A stretch of DNA of 64,000 bases, taken from Lentimicrobiaceae bacterium. Its GTDB lineage: Bacteria; Bacteroidota; Bacteroidia; Bacteroidales; JALOCA01. The stretch lies in the NCBI GenBank assembly GCA_023227965.1, contig JALOCA010000006.1, positions 1-64,000 of the forward strand, in the 5' to 3' direction. Both the position numbers and the translations under genes were made by a program. Below are positions 28,311-37,684 of the stretch, piece after piece. Numbering within the stretch: position 1 is the first letter of the stretch; the number at the start of each line of letters is the position of its first letter. The notes beneath the pieces are model-generated. The model did no database searches, was not told where the DNA came from, and was given only the letters and a program-made list of their open reading frames with translations.

Positions 28311-30338
28311 ATGACAGAAAAACAAAAATTTAATATTCTGGTAGTTGACGACAGGCCTGAAAATCTGCTTACTCTCGAAAGCATACTCGAAAGCCCTGAA
28401 CTCAACATTTACAAAGCCTCCTCCGGAAACGAAGCGCTCGGATTAATGCTTGAACAGGATTTTGCCCTTATACTTTTGGATGTTCAAATGCCGGGAATGG
28501 ACGGTTTTGAAACCGCAGAACTGATGCGTAGCAGCGAAAGAACACGCAATATCCCTATCATTTTTGTAACAGCTATTAGTACCGAACGCAAACATATTTT
28601 TAAAGGATACGAAAAAGGTGCGGTAGATTACCTTTACAAACCACTTGATTTGGAAATTCTTAAAAGTAAAATCAACGCTTTTGTTGATTTTTTCAAACAA
28701 CAGCGTGAACTTGAATTTACTACGAGACAACTGGAAAAAACGGTTTCAGAGTTGCACAAAGCCAAGGAAATTGCCGAAGAAGCCACCAAAGCCAAAAGTT
28801 CATTTCTGGCAAATATGAGCCATGAAATTCGTACTCCTCTCAATGGAATCATCGGAATGGCAGACCTGATTCTGATGGATAAATTAAATGATATTCAAAC
28901 AGAAAGGGTGCATGACTTAAAAAATTCTGCAGAATCACTCCTCGAAATTATCAATGAAATACTCGACATATCAAAAATTGAAGCTGACAAACTTGACTTG
29001 GAAGAAATTGATTTCAGCCTCAGAAAGGTTGTGGAAAAAGCAGTCCAGTTGCTTTCGGTGAAATCATTTGAAAAAGAAATAGAACTTATTAGCCGCATTG
29101 CGCCCGATCTCCCTGATGTTTTTGTAGGCGATCCCTTGCGGATACGGCAGGTTTTGATCAATCTACTGGGGAATGCCATTAAATTTACCCACAAAGGACA
29201 GGTAAAAATAGATGTTTGCAAAAGGCAAACCCTGGGGAAAGCCATTGAAATAGAGTTTTCAGTAATAGATACCGGTATTGGAATTCCACAGGAAAATGTG
29301 GAAAACTTGTTTTTATCGTTCCGGCAAGCCGATTCGTCAACCACCAGAAATTATGGCGGAACAGGCTTAGGACTTACCATTTCCAAAAAAATTGTGGAAA
29401 TGATGGGAGGAAGGCTTGAGGTGGAAAGTACCGTAGGTATAGGCAGTAGATTCTACTTCAGAGTGATACTGAATCAGGGGAAAATGGAAAGCCACGAAAA
29501 CAAAAATATTTTAAACTATTTGGAAAACAAAAAAATACTTCTCCTCGACGATAATGCTGATGTACGGAATGTTGCTTCAGAAATTTTGGATTCCCTGAAA
29601 GTAGATCATAAAGAAGTCGCTTTAGCACCCGAAGCCCTGGAAGAATTGGTGCTGTCGTCCGGGAATAAAACCCGCTATGATATATTGTTAATTGATAGCC
29701 AAATGCCCAATATTGGTGTTTTTGATGTTCTCGAAATTTTTAAAAATGAAATCAATAAGGAGTATATTCCTGAAATGGTAATACTTACAACTAATAATTC
29801 TGCCGTTGATATCAACAGATTTCGCGAATTTGGTATCCGCAACTTTTTAAGTAAACCGTTACTTACTTCCGAAATGCTTCGTCTGTTCAACAGACTACTC
29901 AACCCGGATACGGTTACAGAAACTACTGCAGAATCTGTCGAAAAAAAGCCCGTTGCTTCAGGTAAAAACAGAATATCCATACTTATTGCAGAGGATCAAC
30001 CAATTAATCGAAAAATTATTATTGGGTTGCTGCAAAAAAAAGATTGGGAGATTGTAATAGCCGAGAATGGAGAGGAAGCCCTTGAAAAAGTAAAACAACG
30101 ACAATTCAACGTAATCCTGATGGACGTACAAATGCCTAAAATGGATGGGTTCGAATCCACGCAAAAAATACGGGAATACGAAAAAGCGTTGGGCATTCAC
30201 ACTCCCATTATTGCAATGACAGCTCACGCCATGAAAGGTGATAAAGAAAAATGCCTTGCTGCCGGTATGGATTACTACATTTCAAAACCGGTTGATTCGA
30301 AAGAACTCTTCGATATAATCGAAGTATCTGTACAATAA
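28311..30338 (+). CDS. Soluble hybrid histidine kinase (REC-HisKA-HATPase-REC-REC)
   Basis: 675 residues, no membrane segment. An N-terminal receiver (Asp57 in LILLDVQMPGMDG) is joined by a coiled coil to a HisKA domain (His171 in NMSHEIRTPLNG) and an HATPase domain (LLGNAIKFT, DTGIGIP, GGTGLGL). A degenerate receiver follows (candidate Asp462 in LLIDSQMP), then a canonical one (Asp605 in VILMDVQMPKMDG, with TAHAMKGDKEKC and SKP). With receivers at both ends it can take phosphate from one protein and pass it to another, so it is a phosphorelay node. It is first in a four-gene operon with a membrane hybrid kinase, CheR and CheB; the next gene starts 39 bases later. The signal it reads is unknown. 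Confidence 0.92.
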   Translation: MTEKQKFNILVVDDRPENLLTLESILESPELNIYKASSGNEALGLMLEQDFALILLDVQMPGMDGFETAELMRSSERTRNIPIIFVTAISTERKHIFKGYEKGAVDYLYKPLDLEILKSKINAFVDFFKQQRELEFTTRQLEKTVSELHKAKEIAEEATKAKSSFLANMSHEIRTPLNGIIGMADLILMDKLNDIQTERVHDLKNSAESLLEIINEILDISKIEADKLDLEEIDFSLRKVVEKAVQLLSVKSFEKEIELISRIAPDLPDVFVGDPLRIRQVLINLLGNAIKFTHKGQVKIDVCKRQTLGKAIEIEFSVIDTGIGIPQENVENLFLSFRQADSSTTRNYGGTGLGLTISKKIVEMMGGRLEVESTVGIGSRFYFRVILNQGKMESHENKNILNYLENKKILLLDDNADVRNVASEILDSLKVDHKEVALAPEALEELVLSSGNKTRYDILLIDSQMPNIGVFDVLEIFKNEINKEYIPEMVILTTNNSAVDINRFREFGIRNFLSKPLLTSEMLRLFNRLLNPDTVTETTAESVEKKPVASGKNRISILIAEDQPINRKIIIGLLQKKDWEIVIAENGEEALEKVKQRQFNVILMDVQMPKMDGFESTQKIREYEKALGIHTPIIAMTAHAMKGDKEKCLAAGMDYYISKPVDSKELFDIIEVSVQ

Positions 30339-30377
30339 CTTATCTATGGGTATTGTTGCATTTTATGACACAACATT

Positions 30378-33300
30378 ATGACGAAAACACAACAAAAGGC
30401 AACCGGCGGTGGAAAGCCCCGGAAAATATTATTTTTTGAGCCATCCCTCCATATAGGTGTGGGGAAAGGTTTGTTTATCTGGTTTCTGCTTATTTCATTC
30501 ATACCCTTGGCTACGGTTAGCTACATCAACTATATGAATGCGTTTAAGGGACTTACTATCGTAGCTGAAAAATCACTGGTTACCACTTCCAAACTCAGGG
30601 CTGAAAACATCAATACCTTTTTTACCGAAGTTGAAAATTCGCTGTTGCTGCAAATAAAACTGGAGTCGAATGCCGACTTCTTTTCAAATTTATACAATGA
30701 GTTTGAAAAAAGCGGGAAACCTGCCGGTGTGTTTGTTACTTCTGATTCCTGGAATTCTCTTACCACCCAAAAAAGAAAAGAACTTGCCGAAGTCCGTGAT
30801 ATCAACGATTATTATGATTTCCTGTTTATTGATAAAGAAGGAAATATTCTCTTTTCTCTCAACTCTGATAATGCGTTAGGAAAAAATATAAACAATGGCA
30901 CTTTGTCGCAAACCCTTTTTGCAAAAACCTGTAAAAAAATCCTTGCTAACGAGCAACCTGCTTTTTCCGATCTTGAAAAGAAAGAAAACGCCACCATTTC
31001 CGGAATGCTGGGAAATATAATAAATGACCCGAACGGAAATGTGTTGGGAGTATTAGCCATTGAAATTACCATGGGGCAAATCAACAGGATCATTCAGGAT
31101 GGAGTGGGTTTGGGCGAAACGGGTATAGCTTTCGTTATAGGCGAAGACAGGAAATTGCGTTCAGCTACACGTTTTGAAGGAGAAGATGTTATTCTTACCA
31201 AAACAATTAAAAACGAAAATGCCAAAAGATGGGAATATTCGTTGAAAAAGCTGCTTTATGGTGCCGATTTACGCAACGAACCTTATATTGACGGAAAGGT
31301 TTCGGCATATGCCAACAATGATAATATTTGGGTATATGGAATCATTCGTACCATAACCTCACTCGAAAAATTAGGTGTTCATTGGGCTGTTATTGAGGAA
31401 ATCAATCATTCTGAATCGTTTGCAAATACCAAAGAACTGGCACGAACGGTAAAAATATCTATTTTTATTACTGTTTTTGTAGTTTTTATTATTGCTATTA
31501 TTGTTACCAAACGATTTGTCAACCCGCTTAAAGAGTTGTCTGCCTGGGCAAAGCAGGTAGCCCGTGGAGAATTGGTTCAGAAAAACATACGTGCACCCCG
31601 CAACGAGGTGGGCGAAATGAAAGACAGTTTCAACCGTATGGTAAATTCTATTCTAAAAATAGCCCTGGTGAGTAAGGATATTGCTTTGGGAGATTTTGAT
31701 AAAAAAGTGGAAATACACAGTGACCAGGATGTGTTAGCCATATACATGAACCAGATGATTGACAGCTTCCGCAGCGTTGTTGCGCAGGCTAATTCTATTG
31801 CAAAAGGGGATTTTTCTGCCAATATTTCGCCCCGCAGCGAACATGATACTCTCGGCATTGCATTATACGATATGACCCGTACTTTGCGCGACAATACCAA
31901 AACTCTTTACGAACAGGATTGGCTTAAAACCGGACTCAGCGAAATGAGCCAGCGGATGAGCGGGAAAAAAGACTATAACGAACTTGCCAACGAAATAATT
32001 TCATTCCTTGTACAATACAACAGTGCGCAATTAGGATTATTTTATAAAGCTTCTGAGAATAATACTCTTACTTTAGAAGCTACTTTTGCATTTTACGATA
32101 AAGACAATAAATACAAAAATATCAATTTCGGCGATGGTCTTGCCGGGCAAGTAGCCCGTGAAAAAAAAGCCCTCGATTATATTAATGAAAACGATAACCT
32201 TCCGACTCTCAACCTGGGAATAGGTGAAGTAATTCCTTCCTATTTTTATGCTGTTCCATTTAGCTATGAAAATGAACTTGCAGGGGTTATTCAATTGGGT
32301 TCGATGACAAGATTTACCGAATTGCAGATTGCTTTTCTCGATTCGTGCATGGAAAGAGTGGCTGTTGCAGTAAACGCCGCCCAATCCCATACCAAACTTC
32401 AGCAATTGTATCTTGAAACACAGGAGCAAAAGGAAAAACTACAGGTACAGCAGGAAGAACTCAGGCAAACCAACGAGGAACTGGAAGAACAAACCAAAGC
32501 CTTGCGCATTTCGGAGGAAACCCTGCAGGCACAGAAAGAAGAACTTAGTGTGGTAAACGAAGAACTGGAAGAACGTACACGCGCCCTTGAAAGAGAAAAA
32601 GATAAAATAAAAGTTAAAAACTCGGAACTGGAAAAAGCAGGACAGGAAATTGAAAAAAAAGCCCGCGATTTAGAACAGGCAAGCCGTTACAAATCGGAAT
32701 TTCTGGCGAATATGAGCCATGAACTACGAACCCCTCTCAACAGCATCCTCGTTTTATCCCAATTAATCGCCGATAATTCCAAAAAAAATCTCGAAGAAAA
32801 ACAAATTGAATTTGCCAAAACCATACATTCATCCGGCACCGACCTGCTGACACTGATTAATGAAATCCTTGACCTATCGAAAGTTGAAGCCGGTAAACTG
32901 GAATTGAACGTCGAAAAAATTTATATCGGCGACCTTGTAGTCCAACTTGAAAAAACTTTTAAGCCCGTAGCCACCAACAAAAAACTCGATTTTACCTGTA
33001 CAATTGCTCCTGAAATTCCGGAAACAATAGAATCAGATTGGGTAAGAATACATCAGATTTTAAAGAATTTATTATCCAATTCGTTGAAATTTACAAATAA
33101 AGGTAAAGTATCTCTCGAAATCAGCCGACCTAATGCTTCACAAAAACTCAATAAGAAAGGTCTTACTCATCAAAATACCATAGCTTTTAGCGTTTCCGAT
33201 ACCGGTATCGGAATTCAGAACGACAAACTCAAACTGATTTTTGATGCCTTCCAGCAAGCTGATGGTACTACCAGCCGAAAATATGGAGGTACGGGTCTCG

Positions 33301-34739
33301 GACTCAGTATTTCAAAAAACTTTGCCGACCTTCTTGGCGGAGAAATAACGGTAGAAAGTAAAGAAGGTATGGGTACAATTTTTACACTTATTCTTCCCGA
33401 GAAATGCATATTGCCTCCAAAAGAAACTTCGGCTGCCCTTGTGAAAACTGAAGAAAAGGAAAAACCTGCCTCCGTTTTTTCTGAAATTGTTGTTGAAAAA
33501 GAAATTAAAGAAGGTAAGCCGCAACTTCCAGAAGTCCATGACGATAAAAGCACTATACGGAAAGGGGATAAGGTGATGCTAATTATCGAGGACGACCTAA
33601 ATTTTGCCCGGGTTCTTTACGATCTTGCTTCGGCAAAAGGATTCAAATGCCTTATCGCTCCTGACGGCGAAACCGGACTTCATTATGCAATTATTTACAA
33701 ACCAAGCGCAATAACCCTTGATATCGGACTCCCGGGCATTAACGGATGGGAAGTAATGGATACCCTCAAATCGAGCTCCGAAACCCGCCATATCCCCGTT
33801 TATTTTATTTCTGCTTCCGATAAAAACGTCAAAGCGTTAAAAATGGGTGCAATAGGATACCTTACCAAACCTGTAAGCCTTGATCAGCTTAACAAAGCCT
33901 TCGAAAAAATCGAAAAATACATCTCCAACACTACAAAAAAATTGCTGATAATTGACGACGAAGCCATCATAAGAAAAAGCATTATTGAGTTGATAGGAAG
34001 CGAAGGTGTAGAAACTACTGCAGTAGAAAATGGCAATGAAGCTTTTGAAATACTTAAAAAAGAAACCTTTGATTGCATAATACTCGACTTGGGGCTAAAA
34101 GATATGTCGGGATTTGACCTGCTTGAACAAATCCGGAAACAGGACGAAATGGCAGAAATCCCGGTAATTGTATATACTGGTAAGGAACTTACCCATGAAG
34201 ATGAAGAAAAACTGCAGAAATATGCTGACAGCATTATCATAAAAGGAGCCCGTTCTCCGGAAAGGTTACTTGCCGAAACAAGCCTTTTCCTGCATCGCAT
34301 GGAAGCCAGCATGCCCGAAAAAAAACGGCAACTACTTAAGTTAGTACATGATAAAGATGCAGTTTTTAAGGGGAAAAAAATACTCATCGTGGATGATGAC
34401 ATGCGAAATGTTTTTGCTCTTACCAGCGTATTAGAGGCAAAGGAAATCAGAATTATGGTGGGGAAAAACGGAAAGGAAGGTATTGAAAAACTAAATGCGA
34501 ACCCTGACGTTGACCTGGTGCTGATGGACATTATGATGCCGGAAATGGATGGCTACGAAGCCATGCGAACCATTCGCAAGGACAGTAAATTTCTTAAACT
34601 GCCAATTATCGCCCTCACCGCGAAAGCCATGAAAGATGACCGCGAAAAATGTATTGCCGCAGGTGCCAACGATTATATGACCAAACCCTTCGACACCGAA
34701 AAGCTGCTTAGCCTTTTGCGCGTGTGGTTGTATCACTGA
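30378..34739 (+). CDS. Membrane hybrid histidine kinase (Cache-HAMP-GAF-HisKA-HATPase-REC x3)
   Basis: 1453 residues. Transmembrane helices at about 28-50 and 358-378 bracket a periplasmic Cache-like sensor. HAMP segments (about 379-500), a GAF domain (514-670) and a long glutamate/glutamine-rich coiled coil (672-770, e.g. EELRQTNEELEEQ) lead to HisKA (His781, NMSHELRTPLNS) and HATPase (DTGIGIQ, GGTGLGL). Three receivers follow with phosphoacceptors Asp1115 (TLDIGLPGING), Asp1237 (ILDLGLKDMSG) and Asp1384 (LMDIMMPEMDG). It is directly followed by CheR and CheB genes. The coiled coil has the EE/QE-rich look of methylatable helices, so adaptation by methylation is plausible but inferred. The sensed ligand is unknown. 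Confidence 0.92.
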   Translation: MTKTQQKATGGGKPRKILFFEPSLHIGVGKGLFIWFLLISFIPLATVSYINYMNAFKGLTIVAEKSLVTTSKLRAENINTFFTEVENSLLLQIKLESNADFFSNLYNEFEKSGKPAGVFVTSDSWNSLTTQKRKELAEVRDINDYYDFLFIDKEGNILFSLNSDNALGKNINNGTLSQTLFAKTCKKILANEQPAFSDLEKKENATISGMLGNIINDPNGNVLGVLAIEITMGQINRIIQDGVGLGETGIAFVIGEDRKLRSATRFEGEDVILTKTIKNENAKRWEYSLKKLLYGADLRNEPYIDGKVSAYANNDNIWVYGIIRTITSLEKLGVHWAVIEEINHSESFANTKELARTVKISIFITVFVVFIIAIIVTKRFVNPLKELSAWAKQVARGELVQKNIRAPRNEVGEMKDSFNRMVNSILKIALVSKDIALGDFDKKVEIHSDQDVLAIYMNQMIDSFRSVVAQANSIAKGDFSANISPRSEHDTLGIALYDMTRTLRDNTKTLYEQDWLKTGLSEMSQRMSGKKDYNELANEIISFLVQYNSAQLGLFYKASENNTLTLEATFAFYDKDNKYKNINFGDGLAGQVAREKKALDYINENDNLPTLNLGIGEVIPSYFYAVPFSYENELAGVIQLGSMTRFTELQIAFLDSCMERVAVAVNAAQSHTKLQQLYLETQEQKEKLQVQQEELRQTNEELEEQTKALRISEETLQAQKEELSVVNEELEERTRALEREKDKIKVKNSELEKAGQEIEKKARDLEQASRYKSEFLANMSHELRTPLNSILVLSQLIADNSKKNLEEKQIEFAKTIHSSGTDLLTLINEILDLSKVEAGKLELNVEKIYIGDLVVQLEKTFKPVATNKKLDFTCTIAPEIPETIESDWVRIHQILKNLLSNSLKFTNKGKVSLEISRPNASQKLNKKGLTHQNTIAFSVSDTGIGIQNDKLKLIFDAFQQADGTTSRKYGGTGLGLSISKNFADLLGGEITVESKEGMGTIFTLILPEKCILPPKETSAALVKTEEKEKPASVFSEIVVEKEIKEGKPQLPEVHDDKSTIRKGDKVMLIIEDDLNFARVLYDLASAKGFKCLIAPDGETGLHYAIIYKPSAITLDIGLPGINGWEVMDTLKSSSETRHIPVYFISASDKNVKALKMGAIGYLTKPVSLDQLNKAFEKIEKYISNTTKKLLIIDDEAIIRKSIIELIGSEGVETTAVENGNEAFEILKKETFDCIILDLGLKDMSGFDLLEQIRKQDEMAEIPVIVYTGKELTHEDEEKLQKYADSIIIKGARSPERLLAETSLFLHRMEASMPEKKRQLLKLVHDKDAVFKGKKILIVDDDMRNVFALTSVLEAKEIRIMVGKNGKEGIEKLNANPDVDLVLMDIMMPEMDGYEAMRTIRKDSKFLKLPIIALTAKAMKDDREKCIAAGANDYMTKPFDTEKLLSLLRVWLYH

Positions 34740-34756
34740 AAACCATCCTTGTTTTC

Positions 34757-35602
34757 ATGAACAAAGAATTACATAACGAAACACTCAATATTGAAATAAA
34801 TCTTCTCCTCGAAGCTATTTACCAGCGTTACGGATTTGATTTCAGAAACTATTCCAAGGCACATCTCAAGCGTCGTCTGCTCCATCGCCTGGGACTGTCG
34901 GGACTGAACAATATTTCAGAAATGCAGGGGAAATTACTACATGAAGAAAATTTCATCCATACCCTTTTAAGCGATCTTTCCATCACGGTTACCGAGATGT
35001 TTCGTGATCCGGAATTTTATAAATCTGTGCGTAATCATGTTTTCCCTTCATTAAAAACCTATCCTTTTTTCCGGATATGGCATGCAGGCTGTTCCACCGG
35101 TGAAGAAGTGTATTCCATGGCAATAATGCTTATGGAAGAAGGTTTATACAACCGGGCGCAAATTTATGCTACTGATTTTAATCATAAGGCGCTGCAGGTT
35201 GCTAAAACAGGAGTGTATTCTGCGGAACATTGTAAAGAATATGGCAACAATTATCAGAAAGCCGGAGGGAAAAAAGATTTTTCCGATTATTATGCATCAA
35301 CCTACAACTCCATCATCCTTGATAACGACTTAAAACGAAATATTGTTTTTGCTGAACATAACCTTGTAATTGACAGCGATTTTACCGAAGTAAACCTGAT
35401 AGTATGCCGTAACGTGCTCATTTACTTTAATAGCAAATTGCAAAACGAGGTGCATCTGCTTTTCCTGAAAAGTTTAATTAAAGGAGGTTTTTTATGTCTT
35501 GGCTCTAAAGAATCAATACAGTTTTCCAAATCGGCTTCTTTTTTTACTGCAGTGGATGCAAACCAGAAAATTTACCAGAAAAAATATGCTGTTTCAGATT
35601 AA
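34757..35602 (+). CDS. cheR: CheR-type protein-glutamate methyltransferase
   Basis: 281 residues from the ATG at 34757; an in-frame ATG at 34724 would overlap the kinase stop and adds no conserved sequence. The N-terminal helical domain (YGFDFRNYSKAHLKRRL) and the SAM-binding domain (RIWHAGCSTGEEVYSMA, IYATDFNHKAL, VICRNVLIYF) are standard for CheR. It transfers methyl groups from SAM to glutamates of a receptor. No chemoreceptor (MCP) gene is in the window; the likely substrate is the coiled coil of the upstream kinase, 17 bases away. CheB follows after 9 bases. Confidence 0.92.
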   Translation: MNKELHNETLNIEINLLLEAIYQRYGFDFRNYSKAHLKRRLLHRLGLSGLNNISEMQGKLLHEENFIHTLLSDLSITVTEMFRDPEFYKSVRNHVFPSLKTYPFFRIWHAGCSTGEEVYSMAIMLMEEGLYNRAQIYATDFNHKALQVAKTGVYSAEHCKEYGNNYQKAGGKKDFSDYYASTYNSIILDNDLKRNIVFAEHNLVIDSDFTEVNLIVCRNVLIYFNSKLQNEVHLLFLKSLIKGGFLCLGSKESIQFSKSASFFTAVDANQKIYQKKYAVSD

Positions 35603-35611
35603 TCCTGTACG

Positions 35612-36184
35612 ATGAAATATAAAGCAGTGGTTATCGGTTCTTCAGCAGGGGGGCTGGATGCACTTAAAGTTTTACTTACCACTTTACCTGCAACATTCAG
35701 GCTACCGATACTTATCGTACAACACCAAAGTCCGCATTCGAATAATTTTTTATCACGTTACCTTGATGAAATAGCGATGGTTAAGGTGAAAGAAGCCGAT
35801 GAAAAAGAAAAAATAAACCCCGGAATAGTGTACCTGGCACCGCCAAATTACCATATGCTGGTGGAAGATGACGAAACCATTTCCCTTTCGGTGGAGGAAA
35901 AGGTTAACTATGCCCGTCCTTCTATTGATGTATTGTTCGAATCGGCTGCTTATGTATTCAAAAGTTCACTCATCGGTATCGTTTTAACCGGAGCCAACAA
36001 CGACGGTAGCCTGGGGCTGAAAACCGTTAAAGACTTTGGCGGGCTTACAATAGTTCAGGATCCGGCTACTGCTTATGTAGATACTATGCCCCGTTCTGCC
36101 ATCAACTCCACTTCCGTTGACCACATTTTGCCCCTCGAACAGATAGGAAACCTGTTGGTAAAACTTTCGGCAGTGAGGGGCTGA
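35612..36184 (+). CDS. cheB: CheB-type protein-glutamate methylesterase, effector domain only
   Basis: 190 residues comprising only the methylesterase domain. The catalytic triad is recognisable: Ser11 (VIGSSAGG), His38 (IVQHQS) and Asp131 (LTGANNDGS). The N-terminal receiver that normally controls CheB is missing, so its activity must be set differently, for example by the multi-receiver kinases encoded just upstream. It removes methyl groups added by CheR. Last gene of the signalling operon; it converges on the Nramp gene, with 115 bases between and no clear hairpin. Confidence 0.92.
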   Translation: MKYKAVVIGSSAGGLDALKVLLTTLPATFRLPILIVQHQSPHSNNFLSRYLDEIAMVKVKEADEKEKINPGIVYLAPPNYHMLVEDDETISLSVEEKVNYARPSIDVLFESAAYVFKSSLIGIVLTGANNDGSLGLKTVKDFGGLTIVQDPATAYVDTMPRSAINSTSVDHILPLEQIGNLLVKLSAVRG

Positions 36185-36299
36185 ATAATTGCCCGGAATC
36201 ACTCCCGCTTTAAGAGAATCTACTTTTGTATCCGTTTCGGCATGGTAACAAAATGTCCAGCCGTTTTACACATAATCCTACTGTCCCGGTGGAAGGTTT

Positions 36300-37559
36300 T
36301 TATAAAAGACTCATGAGTAGATATATATTCAGGTAACTGACGATCAGACCTATTACCAGTAACAAGCCTTTTAAAAATGTTGAATTGGCATATTTTCCCA
36401 TCACCTTACGTGAAGAAGTAAGGTAAATCTGCAGAAAAATAGTAAAAGGCAATTGTATACTCAGTACCATTTGCGAGATAATTAACCCTTTATATGGATT
36501 GCTGATAATAAAAATGATAAGCAATGCCGAGAACAACGAAACAAACACGCCCGACCGGCTGTGGTTGTCTTTTATGTCGTAGGGTTCGCTGAAAAATCCC
36601 GAAAAAATGCTGCCGCCTGCCATACCGGAAGTTACACTGGAAGCCAACCCCGAAAAAAGCAAGGCAACGGCAAAAATAACGACAGCAATATTGCCCAAAA
36701 GTGGCTTTAACATGGCATTGGCTTGCTGCAGTTCGGTAACCTGCAATTTGTGTTGGAAAAACGTGGTTGCAGCCATCAGTATCATGGCACTATTTATTGC
36801 CCATCCTACCACCATGGAAAAGAGTGTATCGGCAAATTCGTACTTCAGTTGTTTATTTTTAATGCTTTCGTCATGCAGATTCCATTGACGGCTTTGGATC
36901 ACTTCCGAGTGGAGAAACAGATTGTGAGGCATAACCACGGCTCCCAGTACACTCATCACGATGATAATGGAGCCATCAGGTATGGTAGGTGTAATCCATC
37001 CGGCTATCGCTTCTTTCCAGGAAATGTCCACCAGTGTCAGTTCATAAATAAATGACAATCCGATGACAGATACAAACCCAATAATGAATTTTTCGAGTCG
37101 GCGGTACGAATTGCTGAACAACAGCCATACGACAATACTAAAAACAATAACCGCCCCGATTTTTACAGGGATGCCAAAAAGCATATTAAGCGCAATGGCT
37201 CCGCCCAAAATTTCGGCAAGAGAAGTTGTTGTGGAAGCCATCATAGCCGATATAAGTACCGAACGCGAAACCCAGCGAGGCGTGTACAGTGAAGCTGCTT
37301 CCGCAAGACAAAGTCCTGTGGCAATTCCCAAATGGGCAACATTATGCTGTAATACAATAAGCATTAATGTACTAAGCGTTACCATCCACAAAAGTGTGTA
37401 CCCGTAACCGGATCCGGCAGCAATGTTCGATGCCCAGTTACCGGGGTCAATAAACCCCACGGTTACCAATAAACCCGGACCTATGTATTTAAAGATCTCA
37501 AGAGCTCCGTAAGCAGGCTTATGATCGGTACGGCGTAAATCCTTGAAAAATTTCAGCAT
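36300..37559 (-). CDS. mntH: Nramp-family divalent metal (Mn2+/Fe2+) transporter
   Basis: 419 residues with about eleven hydrophobic helices. Both Nramp metal-site motifs are present: DPGN at residues 38-41 (GFIDPGNWASN) and MPHN at 210-213 (VVMPHNLFLHSEV), where Met210 corresponds to the selectivity methionine for manganese/iron. It imports divalent metal by proton symport across the inner membrane. It is divergent from the CCA-enzyme gene. A 9-bp inverted repeat overlaps its predicted -7 element, consistent with metal-dependent repression. Confidence 0.92.
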   Translation of the reverse strand: MLKFFKDLRRTDHKPAYGALEIFKYIGPGLLVTVGFIDPGNWASNIAAGSGYGYTLLWMVTLSTLMLIVLQHNVAHLGIATGLCLAEAASLYTPRWVSRSVLISAMMASTTTSLAEILGGAIALNMLFGIPVKIGAVIVFSIVVWLLFSNSYRRLEKFIIGFVSVIGLSFIYELTLVDISWKEAIAGWITPTIPDGSIIIVMSVLGAVVMPHNLFLHSEVIQSRQWNLHDESIKNKQLKYEFADTLFSMVVGWAINSAMILMAATTFFQHKLQVTELQQANAMLKPLLGNIAVVIFAVALLFSGLASSVTSGMAGGSIFSGFFSEPYDIKDNHSRSGVFVSLFSALLIIFIISNPYKGLIISQMVLSIQLPFTIFLQIYLTSSRKVMGKYANSTFLKGLLLVIGLIVSYLNIYLLMSLL

Positions 37560-37577
37560 ATTTTTTTCAGTGCTTTG

Positions 37578-37601
37578 CAGGTTAAAAACAAATTTAACCT
37601 G
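37578..37601 (-). promoter_or_regulatory. Palindromic operator candidate overlapping the mntH -7 element
   Basis: Arms CAGGTTAAA and TTTAACCTG are perfect 9-bp inverted repeats with a 6-base spacer, 18 bases upstream of the mntH start codon. The minus-strand TAAATTTG at 37589-37596 (TAnnTTTG) lies inside the dyad, so a bound protein would block transcription. The AGGTTA half-site resembles sites of the DtxR/MntR family; the regulator identity is inferred. Confidence 0.55.
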
Positions 37602-37637
37602 GCTAAGTTCAGAAAAATTTTTGGACTTACTCTATAA

Positions 37638-37666
37638 TTGCTGTTCTTCTGCTTTTCGTACCTTTG
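37638..37666 (+). promoter_or_regulatory. Promoter for the CCA-adding enzyme gene
   Basis: TTG at 37638-37640 and TACCTTTG at 37659-37666 are 18 bases apart. Its position excludes the in-frame ATG at 37664, which lies inside the -7 element, and supports the ATG at 37685 as the real start. Confidence 0.65.
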
Positions 37667-37684
37667 CAGACTTTATTCCAAGGC

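Noticed and set aside
28311..36184. Flagellar chemotaxis cluster
   Set aside because: CheR and CheB are present but CheA, CheW, CheY, receptors and motility genes are not; a kinase-adaptation module fits better.
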